Shown here: positions 23,701 to 33,899 of the stretch, piece by piece | Layout: the number at the start of each line of letters is the position of its first letter | Numbering within the stretch: position 1 is the stretch's first letter | Assembly (NCBI RefSeq): GCF_042453785.1 | Contig: NC_091665.1 | Location: 20,055,501-20,119,500, forward strand | DNA length: 64,000 nucleotides | Reading direction: 5' to 3' | DNA from: Malus domestica | Lineage: Eukaryota; Streptophyta; Magnoliopsida; Rosales; Rosaceae | Position numbers and translations under genes: made by a program | The notes under the pieces: model-generated | What the model was told of the DNA's origin: nothing | The model's input: the letters and a program-made list of their open reading frames with translations, nothing else | The model's database searches: none

Positions 23701-24625
23701 GTGTCAACGCTACGCAACTATTCCTCACTCCCCTCCGGAGCCGCTCACTCCTATGATCAGCCATTGGCCCTTCGCCCAATGGGGACTTGATTTGATCAAC
23801 CCAATGTCTGTAGGGAAGGGCAAGGTTCGCTATGCAATCGTTGCAGTTGACTACTTCACAAAGTGGGCTGAAGTAGAACCCTTGGCAACCATTACTGAGG
23901 CAAAAATAGAAGACTTCGTATGGAAGAACATTCTTTGCAGATTCGGCATTCCTAATGCGATAGTCACTGACAACGGGCGACAGTTCGACAACAATAAGTT
24001 CAGGATGTTCTGCTCTAAGTTCAACATCAACTTATGTTTTGCCTCCCTAGCTCATCCCCAGTCTAATGGACAAGTTGAAGCCATCAACAAAATAATCAAG
24101 CGAACTTTGAAAACCAGCTTGGATAAGGCTAAAGGTTGTTGGCCAGAATTTGTACCCCATATTCTTTAGTCATACTGCACTTCGTATCGGACATCAATAA
24201 GAGAAACCCCATTCTCACTTGCCTTTGGTACAGAGGCAGTTTTCCCAGTTGAGCTTGAGCAAGCAACGTTTCGAGTCCAGAACTACGTGCAAAGCGAAAA
24301 TGACAAACAACTTACCCTCAACTTAGATCTAGTCGAGGAACACAGAAACCAGGCTCACTTAAGGAATGTTGCTTACAAGCAGCGCATCTCCAACTACTAT
24401 GACTCAAGGGTCAAACCTCGTTCTTTCAAAGTGGGGGACTGGGTAATGAAGAAAATATTACTCTGCGACAGAGTCCCAAGTGAAGGAACACTTAGTCCAA
24501 ACTGGGATGGACCATTTGAAATTGTTGGCATCAGTCGCCCTGGCTCCTACAAGCTTAGAAGTTCTGATGGCAAGACCCTTGGCCATCCATAGAATGCTGA
24601 TCACTTGAAGTACTATTACAAGTAA
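20715..24625 (+). pseudogene. Gypsy pol: protease, RT, two RNase H domains, integrase, broken
   Basis: The protease at about 20781-21200 has RRILVDTRASVNIMF, where the active-site DTGAS reads DTRAS. A frameshift near 21655 precedes the reverse transcriptase (21737-22276, DAYLGYNQILMNP and YVDDILVKSK). The first RNase H lies at about 22427-22830. The second RNase H-like domain lies at about 22910-23290, with WSLYVDGSSN, NNEAEYEALLAGLRLA and FSDSQLVVNQV, the dual arrangement of Tat elements. Integrase follows at 23500-24625, with a zinc-finger remnant around HEGVCGDHAGF and CNKCQRY, core motifs VDYFTKWAEVEP and HPQSNGQVEAINKIIKRTL, and the C-terminal GPFEI. At least six in-frame stops (near 21567, 21971, 22275, 22383, 23500 and 24167) and the protease change make it dead. 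Confidence 0.92.
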
Positions 24626-25470
24626 ACTCACATTGTACAAGTGTTAAGCTTCAGCCGTTTTGGCATCCTATGTAACGAAGACTATTTGGCATGAATTCAA
24701 TAAATAGGTGATTTAGACAACTTGGTCATAATCCTCTTACATTCCTAGCAATGAAACACTCGGGTTCAAAGCTTCAACATGAATGCTTCCAACATGAAAC
24801 GAATTCTAAGTATATGTTAACAAGACTATACAAATAAACGAACAGCTTCACAGTATATTCGTTCAATCATACATTTCAACACATTCATACATAAGCCAAT
24901 TGTGCTTTGAAAGGGTTCAACATAATTTATGTCATTCGACATTTGCTACAATGTGCCTAGATACCTTGCCCTTATTCTCACCAACCAGGTGATGAAATGT
25001 ACAACCCGTACTCTCCTTCATGCCACCAACTAGGTGATGAAATGTACAACCCATCCTTTAATATCATTTGACAACTTGCCATTCATGCCACCAACCAGGT
25101 GAAGAAGGAACTCATCCTCGTGCCACCAACTAAGTGATGAAATGTGATGAAATGTGGTGAAGGAACTCACCTTCGTACCACCACCTAAGTGATCAAAATA
25201 ACTCACCATTCATTACACCTACCAAAAGACGAGTGGTACAACTTGTACATGTCAACTCTTAGCATTCACAAATAATCAAAAACCCTCAAGCTTGACAACT
25301 CAACTAGGGGAGCACTTATGCCCAACAAGAGTTACAGTCACCAACAAAGTCTTATTACAAGCCAACAATAACTTCAGTGCATGGCATACGAAGATCAAGC
25401 TATTTAGCCCTCTTGCATCTACTTCAGACATTTCCCCTCTGTAACAACGCAAACACTACAACTCGTAGAA
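24626..25470 (+). repeat. Start of the gypsy 3' region, degenerate repeats
   Basis: No coding frame is seen. Between about 24980 and 25200 the phrase ccaccaac(c/t)aggtgatgaaatgtacaaccc recurs three to four times at irregular spacing of 60-70 bases in decayed form. The rest is unstructured to the eye. Confidence 0.55.
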
Positions 25471-27180
25471 AGCTTCACACATTCTTGATCAAGACAGTGT
25501 GAAGCAAAACCAATTTATGGTGCCAACAAGAGCTTCATCAATGGAGGCCAACCACAATTCTCAAAAGCTTCACACACTCTTAATCAAGACAGTGTGAAGC
25601 AAAACCAATTTATGGTGCCAACAAGAGCTTCATCAATGGAGGGCAACCACAATTCTCAAAAGCTTCACACACTCTTGATCAAGACAGTGTGAATCAAAAC
25701 TAATTTATGGTGCCAACAAGAGCTTCATCAAAGAAGTTCAACCACAATTCTTAAAAGCTTCACATACTCTTGATCAAGACAGTGTGAAGCAAAACCAATT
25801 TATGGTGCTAACAAAAGCTTCATCAATAGAGGGCAACCACAATTCTCAAAAGCTTCACACACTCTTGATCAAGACAGTGTGAAGCAAAATCAATTTATGG
25901 TGCCAACAAGAGCTTCATCAAAGGAGTTCAACCACAATTCTCAAAAGCTTCACACACTCTTGATCAAGACAATGTGAAGCAAAACCAATTTATGGTGCCA
26001 ACAAGAGCTTCATCAATGGAGGGCAACCACAATTCTCAAAAGCTTCACACACTCTTGATCAAGACAGTCTGAAGCAAAACCAATTTATGGTGCCAACAAG
26101 AGCTTCATCAAAGGAGTTCAACCACAATTCTCAAAAGCTTCACACACTCTTGATCAAGACAGTGTGAAGCAAAACCAATTTATGGTGCCAACAAGAGCTT
26201 CATCAATGGAGGGCAACCACAATTCTCAAAAGCTTCACATACTCTTGATCAAGACAGTGTAAAACAAAACCAATTTATGGTGCCAACAAGAGCTTCATCA
26301 ATGGAGGGCAACCACAATTCTCAAAAGCTTCACATACTCTTGATCAAGACAGTGTAAAACAAAACCAATTTATGGTGCCAACAAGAGCTTCATCAAAGGA
26401 GTTCAACCACAATTCTCAAAAGCTTCACACACTCTTGATCAAGACAGTGTGAAGCAAAACCAATTTATGGTGCTAACAAGAGCTTCATCAATGTAGGGCA
26501 ACCACAATTCTCAAAAGCTTCACACACTCTTGATCAAGACAGTGTGAAGCAAAACCAATATATGGTGCCAACAAGAGTTTCATCAAAAGAGTTCAACCAC
26601 AATTCTCAAAAGCTTCACACACTCTTGATCAAGTCAGTGTGAAGCAAAACCAATTTATGGTGCCAACAAGAGCTTCATCAATGGAGGGCAACTACAATTC
26701 TCAAAAGCTTCACACACTCTTGATCAAGACAGTGTGAAGCAAAACTAATTTATGGTGCCAACAAGAGCTTCATCAAAGGAGTTCAACCACAATTCTCAAA
26801 AGCTTCACATACTCTTGATCAAGACATTGTGAAGCAAAACCAATTTATGGTGCTAACAAAAGCTTCATCAATAGAGGGCAACCACAATTCTTAAAAGCTT
26901 CATACACTCTTGATCAAGACAGTGTGAAGCAAAACCAATTTATGGTGCCAACAAGAGCTTCATCAAAGGAGTTCAACCACAATTCTCAAAAGCTTCACAC
27001 ACTCTTGATCAAGACAGTGTGAAGCAAAACCAATTTATGGTGCCAACAAAAGCTTCATCAAAGGAGTTCAACCACAATTCTCAAAAGCTTCACACACTCT
27101 TGATTAAGACAGTGTGAAGCAAAGCCAATTTATGGTGCCAACAAGAGCTTCATCAATGGAAGGCAACCACAATTCTCAAA
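25471..27180 (+). repeat. 95-bp tandem array with a palindrome in each unit
   Basis: Eighteen consecutive units start with agcttca(c/t) at 25471, 25566, 25661, 25756 and so on to 27086, with a nineteenth start at 27181. The spacing is exactly 95 bp throughout, with no indel in 1710 bp. Each unit has gcttcacac ... gtgtgaagc, a 9-bp stem around the perfect 12-bp palindrome TCTTGATCAAGA, separated by two mismatched pairs. Units come in two main types, catcaatggagggcaacc and catcaaaggagttcaacc, which mostly alternate, giving a loose 190-bp higher-order period. The array lies between integrase and the antisense ORF. No coding capacity is likely. Confidence 0.95.
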
Positions 27181-27930
27181 AGCTTCACACACTCTTGATC
27201 AAGATAGTGTGAAGCAAAATCAATTCATGGTACCCAACAAAATTTTCACCAACAAAAGTTTCAACACCAAAGCTTCATCAATGGAGGACAACAACAAATT
27301 CTCAAAAGCTTCACACTATCTTGATCAAGATAGTGTGAAGCAAAATCAATTCATGGTACCCAACAAAAGCTTCAACTCCAAAGCTTCACCTACAAAGCTT
27401 CAACTCCAAAGCTTCACCTACAAAAGCTTCAACACAAAAGCTTCACCCACAAAAGCTTCAACACAAAAGCTTCACCCACAAAAGCTTCAACACAAAAGCT
27501 TCACCTACGAAAGCTTGACCCATAAAAGTTTGCCCCACAAAAGTTTCACCCACAAAAGCTTCACCTACAAAAGCTTCACCTACAAAAGCTTCACCCACAA
27601 AAGCTTGACCCACAAAAGCTTGACCTACAAAAGCTTCACCAACAAAAGCTTGACCCACAAAAGCTTGACCCACAAAGGCTGCACCCACAAAAGCTTGACC
27701 CACAAAAGTTTGACCCACAAAAGCTTCACCCATAAAAGCTTCACCCATAAAAGCTTCACCCACAAAAGCTTCACCTACAAAGCTTCAACACAAAAGCTTC
27801 ACATTATCTTGATCAAGATAGTGTGAAGCAAAATCAATTCATGATGCTCAACAAAGCTTCAACCTCAAAGCTTCACCTACAAAGCTTCAACACCAAAGCT
27901 TCACCTACAAAGCTTTAAAAAATATATATA
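27181..27930 (+). repeat. AAGCTT-rich 15-bp array and transition units
   Basis: After two longer units that keep the cttcacactatcttgatcaagatagtgtgaag palindrome (near 27310 and 27800), the sequence becomes a run of 15-bp units of the form acaaaagcttcaccc or acaaaagcttgaccc between about 27420 and 27790. Because 15 is a multiple of three, both strands carry repeat-made open frames (27209-27826 plus, 27458-27763 minus). These are products of the period, not evidence for proteins. Almost every unit has a HindIII site AAGCTT, shared with the 95-bp units, so the 15-bp array probably grew from them. Confidence 0.85.
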
Positions 27931-28094
27931 TTTTTTTTTTTTGGAAATTCGAAAATTCAAAAATTCCAAAATTCGAAAAAAAAATTTTGAAAAATAAAAT
28001 TTGCCTAGGCCTCATCTTCTTTAGGCCTAACAACTTTCATAACAAATATATATGAAGAAGGAGTTTTGGGCTACCACTTAGAAAGGAAATGCCT

Positions 28095-28260
28095 CATTCG
28101 TCAACTCCCTCGACCGGAGACTGAGGGGACTCCTACCATATGCTACTGCACCTTGATACTTGGAAGTCTCACGACCACTCAGTGACTTGGATTTTTCAAG
28201 TCTCCAAACGAGAAGTTTTCCTCACTAGGGAAATTAAGGGAGCACTACCTCAACATACAT
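28095..28260 (+). repeat. Copy of the pre-3'-LTR block
   Basis: The segment, with gaggggactcctaccata, ttgatacttggaagt, gtgacttggat, caagtctccaa and cctcactagggaaattaagggagcacta, is a diverged copy of 31505-31608, which has ggtacttaaaagt, gtggcttggat, caagtccccaac and cctcactcgggaacttaggggagcactg just before the 3' LTR. It therefore contains a second polypurine-tract-like site about 3.4 kb inside the element. Confidence 0.75.
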
Positions 28261-28395
28261 ACTTCACTCTCAAAGCTTCAACATACAAGCTTCAACAAAA
28301 GAAAATATTCGAAGAACTTAGTGAAGAAGGTCTTGGTGTATTTAACACAATACGTTGAAATGAAGCAAAGCTTGTTTATTGATATCTCTGATAAG

Positions 28396-29154
28396 TTACA
28401 AATATGTACATATACATGAATCAAAATAAACAAACAAGAGGGAGCCTTCACAAAGGTTGCTCATGAGAAGTTTCAGCAATCGGCAGAGCCCAGAAAGAGT
28501 AGGCACCGAATGGTGATCATTCGGAGCCTCAGTATTGGGCAGAACCCCAGAAGGAGGAGGCACCGAAAGTTGATCATTTGAAGCTTCATTACGCGGTACA
28601 GCCCCAAAAGACAAAGGCAATAAATGCCTTTGGAACAAACCCATAAACCTCTGATAATCAAGTAAAATCTGACCATCAGATTCCTGCAGCTGGTCGATCT
28701 TTCTCTTCATGTTTGTAGCATAGTCATGTGCGAGCCTGTGCAACTGTTTATTCTCATGCTTGAGCCCTCTGATCTCCTGTTTGAGACTTATCACTTCAGT
28801 CGCCAATGATTCAACTTGGCAGGTTCGAGCAAATAGGCATTGTGCCATATTAGACACAGAACCTGCACACTGAACACTGAGAACCAGATAATCCTTAACA
28901 GCCAACTCATCAGACCGTTTGGAAAGTAGTCTGTTATCTTTGGGAGTGAGAAGGTTTCTGGCCACCACCGCAGCGGTCATATCATTCTTCATCACAGAGT
29001 CCCCAACGGTAAGAGGACCAGTAGGGGATAAGAAGGATGGGCGCCATATGTTGTCTTGAGAAGGCATGGCTACCTCTTCACCAAAGTTCAAGTCAAAACG
29101 ACGGTCAGATGGGCCAGACATTCTCAGAAATGATGAAGAAGAAATGAGGTGCAA
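28396..29154 (-). CDS. Antisense ORF of the Tat-type element, 252 residues, coiled coil
   Basis: This is an uninterrupted minus-strand frame opposite to gag-pol, unlike the plus-strand genes of the same element, which are full of stops. A second in-frame ATG at about 29121 (MSGPSDRRFDLNFGEEVAMP) is the more likely start, giving about 241 residues. The protein has a charged N-terminal part, an alpha-helical middle with heptad-like leucines (around QVESLATEVISLKQEIRGLK and HENKQLHRLAHDY), and a proline-rich C-terminal part with a short repeat (NEASNDQLSVPPPSGV, NTEAPNDHHSVPTLSG). Antisense ORFs between pol and the 3' LTR are known in Tat elements; their function is not established. It contains no zinc finger or known catalytic motif. 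It might be a regulator, or a captured plant exon series now carried by the element. Confidence 0.6.
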   Translation of the reverse strand: MHLISSSSFLRMSGPSDRRFDLNFGEEVAMPSQDNIWRPSFLSPTGPLTVGDSVMKNDMTAAVVARNLLTPKDNRLLSKRSDELAVKDYLVLSVQCAGSVSNMAQCLFARTCQVESLATEVISLKQEIRGLKHENKQLHRLAHDYATNMKRKIDQLQESDGQILLDYQRFMGLFQRHLLPLSFGAVPRNEASNDQLSVPPPSGVLPNTEAPNDHHSVPTLSGLCRLLKLLMSNLCEGSLLFVYFDSCICTYL

Positions 29155-29580
29155 TAAATCTCTGAAGTAAGGGGAAAATTCCTACAAGCAATAACTCTCT
29201 GAATGAACTCCTTGCACACAATTGGTGCCCTTATAAAAGAAAGGGCAACAGGGCCATTGGTTCAAAAATCGAAGAGGCACCACTCTCCGGATTCCGAAGA
29301 GGCACCACTTTCTAGATTTCGAAGAGGCACCACTTTTCACACGCAACATCAGCTCCTCGGGTACCATAGATAACTTTGCCAAAGATCTCTGACAAAGTTT
29401 AGACACATAAATTTTGAAGGTCCAGCTACCCTACTATTACCCACAAGGGTAAAGGAGCAGCACCACTGCTTGATAACTAGAAAGTCCCAATGTGTGTCAA
29501 CCTATGTGCTCTATGGCAAAGCAAACTGGTAAAAATGCCCAACCTTTACTCACATTTGAGAAAACACTCCCAACAAGATT
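29155..29580. promoter_or_regulatory. Upstream region of the antisense ORF
   Basis: On the minus strand this is where a promoter for the antisense ORF would lie. A TATA-like element TTATAAGGGC is present on the minus strand near 29232-29241, about 80 bases before the first ATG. Three short copies of cgaagaggcaccact (29267-29337) belong to the 64-bp repeat family that follows. A promoter is inference only. Confidence 0.35.
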
Positions 29581-30420
29581 GCTTGCTCAAAAATCGAAGA
29601 GGCACTGCCCTCCGAATATCGAGAGCCAGACTTCCAATAGGATTACTTTCACAAAAATCGAAAAGACACTGCTCTCCGAATCTCAAGAGTCAGACTCCCA
29701 ACAGGATTGCTTTCTCAAAAATCGAAGAGGCACCGCTCTCCGAATCTCGAGAGCTAAACTCCCAACAAGATTGCTTTCTCAAAAATCGAAGAGGCACAGT
29801 TCTCTAAATCTCGAGAGTCAGATCCCCAACAGGATTGCTTGTTCGAAAACCGAAGAGGCATCGCTCTCCGAACTTCGAGAGCCATATTTCCTTGGATAAA
29901 GCTTATCTGCAACCTTCACACGCAACATCAGCTTTCCAGATACCACAGACCATTTTTTCAAAGCACTCTGACAAAGTTAAAACATGTGAAGCTTGCAGCC
30001 CCCACTACATTGCTATGACCAAGAAAGGTAAAGGAATAGCATTATTACTTACTCAAAAATTGAAGAGGCACCGCCATCCGAATCTCGAGAACCAGACTCC
30101 CAACAGGAATACTTTCTCAAAAATCGAAGAGGTACCGCTCTCCGAATCTCAAAAGCCAGACTCCCAACATGATTGCTTTCTTAAAAATCAAAGAGGCACC
30201 GCTCTCCGAATCTCGAGAGCCAGATCCCCGACAGGATTGCTTGTTCGAAAACCGAAGAGGCATCACTCTCCGAACTTCGAGAGCCAGATTTCCTTAGATA
30301 AAGCTTGTCTGCAATCTTCACACGCAACATCAGCTTTCCAGATACCACATACCACTTTTTCAAAGTGCTCTGACAAAGTTAAAACACGTGAAGTTTGCAG
30401 CTCCCACAACATTGCTACGA
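29581..30420 (+). repeat. 64-bp tandem repeats in a duplicated block
   Basis: Units with ctcaaaaatcgaagaggcac, then cgctctccgaatctcgagag, then ccagactcccaacaggattg recur with the aaatcg core at 29591, 29655, 29719, 29783 and 29847, an exact 64-bp period. A second block of the same units lies at about 30050-30290. Each block is followed by the same single-copy tail (tggataaagct, ttcacacgcaacatcagctttccagatacc, then ctctgacaaagttaaaaca) at about 29890-29990 and 30290-30395. The larger unit of roughly 400 bp has therefore been duplicated. The period is not a multiple of three, so each plus-strand open frame here shows the same words in shifted frames. Confidence 0.88.
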
Positions 30421-31608
30421 CAAAAAAGGGTAAAGGAATAGCATTACTACTTGTTGTTAGGGAGACTCATATATATGTCGACCTCCATCCTCCACGGACA
30501 GGCAGACCTGCAAAAATGCTTAACATTTCCTCATATTTGAGAGGGCACTCCTAACGAAGCCTCTCGAAATACTCAGCTTTCTTCCCCCCCGCCCAATAAT
30601 ACATATGCAAACCAGCCACACCAGAGCAAGAGTATCTCATATCATCAGGGTCAAAAACAAGAGTATCCCATATCATGCTTTTTCCTTGTATTTTCCTTTG
30701 CCCTTGTTCTTACCTGCAAGACAAAGAGAAAGAGAGCAATCAGTCAGCACTTGGAATCAAGCTTCCAGTCAGGAACTGATTGCCTGGAACCCTTTGCCTG
30801 ATTACTTACCTAGCATTGCTCTCAAGTACTCATCTTCAACATCTTATGCTTCCAGAAAAGATACCACATATGCCTGAGGAACAGATAGGGCAAGTGAGAA
30901 GGATACGAAGAAGCATGTGGAGACAAGCGCAATAGAACACATGCCAATTCATCTATTACTTCATCAACAGCAAAAGTATCTCATATCATCAAGGTCGAAC
31001 GCACTCTTGATTTGATGGACTTATTTTGACCCTCAAATTCTTGAGTCGGTCTTATACTCTGGAGGAAACCAGAAAACTCTCTAGCCCAGTTCAAGAATAA
31101 GCTTGTGGAAAGTTACTTCTTTAAAAGCAAAAGTATCTCATATCATCTCTTCTCCATTTGCTTATCCTTATCCTTGCTGCTGTTTATGACACAAGGAGAA
31201 GGAGAACAATCAACCGGAAGCCAAAGTCGAACCTCCGATCCAGGCTGCTTGCTTGGAAGTCTGATTGCTTACCTTGTCTGTTACCTCTTTCGGCAAATCT
31301 CCTAGCTCAGCGACTTGGGGGACTCCTACTATAGGGTTTTGTATCGCACTTGACCAAGCCTGAAACTACAAGTAAGCTTCAAGTGAAATTGATACATTAT
31401 CTTGTGCATCTTCATCGGTTAAAGATACCACCCCTGGAATGAGGAAAAGTACTTCTAGAGAAGATGCCACATCTACGTATGAGACACATAAGGCAAGTGA
31501 AAATGATACCACACTTTGGTACTTAAAAGTTTCATGATTACTTAGTGGCTTGGATCTTGCAAGTCCCCAACCGAAGAGCTTCCCTCACTCGGGAACTTAG
31601 GGGAGCAC
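30421..31608 (+). other. Distal 3' region of the gypsy element with LTR-head relics
   Basis: This region lies between the 64-bp repeats and the 3' LTR. It contains repeated phrases such as agtatctcatatcatca (about 30631, 30968 and 31130). At 31312-31365 there is a sequence gacttgggggactcctac followed by ttttgtatcgcacttgaccaagcctgaaactac, which resembles a polypurine tract joined to the first 40 bases of the LTR (tttgtaccatacttgaccaatcccgaaactac). The true tract, taggggagcac, ends at 31608. No gene is seen. Confidence 0.6.
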
Positions 31609-32111
31609 TGTTTGTACCATATTTGACCAATCCCGAAACTACTAAGCACCGGTCAACGTTATACCGTCAAGGACCCATAAGTGTTTCCCTCTAACCAGGA
31701 GGCCAATCACAGCGCGACATGTGTCGACATCAGAAGCCAACCATAGCGCGACACGTGTCAACATCAGAAGCCAATCACAACACGACACGTGTCAATGTCA
31801 GAATGAAACTAGAAACTCTCTTTTATAAATAGAGATCATTCTCTCACAATATTTCCTAATGTCATTTGTACTAAATCATTCACAAGGAGAGCTTGAACCT
31901 ATGTACTTGTGTAAACCCTTCACAATTAATGAGAACTCCTCTACTCCGTGAACGTAGCCAATCTAGGTGAACCACGTACATCTTGTGTTTGCTTCCCTGT
32001 CTCTATCCATTTACATACTTATCCATACTAGTGACCGGAGCAATCTAGCGAAGATCACAAACTTAACACTTTCTGTTGTACCAAAGTTCTCGCTGATTTT
32101 GTGCATCAACA
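31609..32111 (+). repeat. 3' LTR of the gypsy element
   Basis: This 503-bp LTR matches 17999-18512, with a TATA box at 31824-31831 and the same G-box repeats. In one repeat that is mutated at the 5' LTR, this copy keeps more of the motif (gcgcgacatgtgtcgac). Confidence 0.93.
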
Positions 32112-32917
32112 AATACTAAACTATTATGACTAGCTTTTATAACTTAATTCAAATCCTCACCCCAATAAGAATTTTATAAATAAATATATATATATATATA
32201 TATATATCATATATATCACTACAACAAAAAGTGCTACTCCACGTTGATACAAATCAGTTCCTAATAACCTGTACCAGTCCTTTTTGTTAGGGTGTTGTTA
32301 TTGTTATTTACATGTTAATTTGTTAATTACTATTAGTATTCACCAGTTTTTTTTTAATGGAAAGTATTACCAGTTTATTAATTCCATGATTTTATTTTTG
32401 GAGATTGATTGATTGATCAAGCAACTATAACCATGACCATTTAGCAAAGCCGGTTCAAAGGGTGTGTAAGTAATGCCACCGCACAGACCCCTAATTCGGG
32501 AGGGCCCCCAATTTATGATTTTGTTTTACATGTATATAAAGTATATATTTTTAAAGGGGCACCAATTAATCAAATTAAGCTCACATTTTTTTTTTTAAAT
32601 CTTTGTAGCTCCAATTGGGTTTGAATATCTCCTACGTGACTACGTCACATCTTATTATGTTTTATTTTTACTTTTTGTTGTAATTAAAAGCGAGGAGTTT
32701 TTGTTTTGATTTTTTGTTGTGTTTCAAACCTAAAAACATACCACCACACAATTGATCATTTTATTCATTTTCTTTTGCATTATATCAATTTATACATAAA
32801 AAAATTATATATATAAAGAAAGCAAAATTTTATACCTTATAAGGAGCTCCATTTTGAATCTCGGGCTCTCAAATCTCAGAGCCAGCCGTGTCATTTAGCT
32901 ACTGCAACAAATTAACG
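32112..32917. other. Intergenic, AT microsatellite
   Basis: This is the right flank of the gypsy insertion. A (TA)n run lies at about 32179-32215. The remainder is AT-rich with poly-T runs and no domain-bearing frame. Confidence 0.5.
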
Positions 32918-33062
32918 ATGGCTGCCAACACTCGAAGACTAAGTTCATTCACATTTTTATTTAAAATTCTCAATATTTCTAGAAGTCCCAACATGCTTTC
33001 CAATATATCCCAAACCCACACTACTTGCAACCCCACCAATATGAGAAATTTTTCAGCATGCC
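32918..33062 (+). pseudogene. Possible isolated first exon
   Basis: An ATG at 32918 opens a short frame with a basic, serine-rich N-terminus (MAANTRRLSSFTFLFKILNI) that ends at a good donor (catgcc/gtaagtac, 33062/33063). It looks like the first exon of a nuclear gene for a mitochondrial protein. No following exon could be recognised before the LINE fragment at 33900, so if real it is a fragment. I do not recognise the protein. Confidence 0.25.
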
Positions 33063-33064
33063 GT

Positions 33065-33899
33065 AAGTACATCTTGGGACACCAAGTATTATACTACAAG
33101 TAGTTGAAATTTGTTTTTTAAGTATCCAACCATTTGTATTATGACACTTGGTCTACTAATCTTGTTCTCGGCATACTAAAAAATCTCTTCACCGACATGA
33201 ACCGTTGATTGATATCTAGAAAGCTTTGGATGTTTAATCTAGGGGGATGCTGGTAGAATATCTTTCAGCAGAGCAATTCGTGCTTTTCTGAATATTTGTT
33301 AATTTCATGCATGCGTTACATATTACCGCTGAACTTTGGTGAGGGGGATCTAGAATTTAGGCTTTGGCATCTTCAATATAACTAAAATATGGAACACGTT
33401 GTCTGACTTCTACATCGTTTGATTTTGTATTTCACATTTTTCACATTCGTCGCAACACTTTGGCACTTTTTGCTAATCTACTTCCATATGTTGCGTTCCT
33501 TTATTTCAACTTTTTTCCCCCTATTAACCGTCACTACAGGTTCTATATTCCTTTTTGCTCCTACATGCATGTATTGAAATTTGTCACGGTCATAGCTCAT
33601 AATTGTATTTATATATATCTTTTCTCTAGGTATATAATTGTTTTTTCTATCGTGATACTTTCATACGTTCAGTTGTTACATATTTATAGGTAGATAAAAA
33701 TGTCAAATATTTTTCATAAATAATGACTGTATTTGATATCATTTTAACCAAAAAAAATATGTCGTGTATATTATTATCATAGGTAAATAATTGTGTAGTT
33801 ACATATCTTTACTCTAGGTGTATAAGTGTGTAGTTAATTCCATATTTACTAGCAAGAGAAAAAGTCATTTTTTTTATAAACAATAACATATATTAAATA
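33065..33899. other. Intergenic, no gene seen
   Basis: AT-rich sequence. The plus frame at 33460-33693 is hydrophobic and aromatic-rich only because of the T-rich composition. No repeat structure was noticed. Confidence 0.45.

Larger units (their letters stand above)
17999..32111 (+). mobile_element. Ty3/gypsy retrotransposon, Tat type, 14.1 kb
   Basis: The LTRs at 17999-18512 and 31609-32111 begin TGTTTGTACCAT and end TGTGCATCAACA. They are flanked by a perfect 5-bp duplication AATAC (17994-17998 and 32112-32116). By eye the LTRs differ at about 18 substitutions, one 12-bp indel and one 1-bp indel. Domain order is Gag, protease, reverse transcriptase, RNase H, a second RNase H-like domain, integrase, followed by 7 kb of non-pol sequence before the 3' LTR. 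The second RNase H and the long 3' region with an antisense ORF are recognised features of the Tat (Ogre/Retand/Grande) lineage. Two frameshifts and many stop codons make the copy defective. Confidence 0.93.

Noticed and set aside
25471..27180. Regular repeats resembling a CRISPR array
   Set aside because: Units are contiguous 95-bp satellites without unique spacers, in a plant retrotransposon. There are no cas genes.
27209..27826. Open frame of 205 codons with KSFTH repeats
   Set aside because: It is generated by a 15-bp tandem repeat, and the minus strand has an equally long repeat frame. No start context or domain supports it.
29490..30554. Overlapping plus-strand open frames with SKRHCSPN-like words
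   Set aside because: The 64-bp repeat shows the same words in all three frames. No splice or domain evidence supports a protein.
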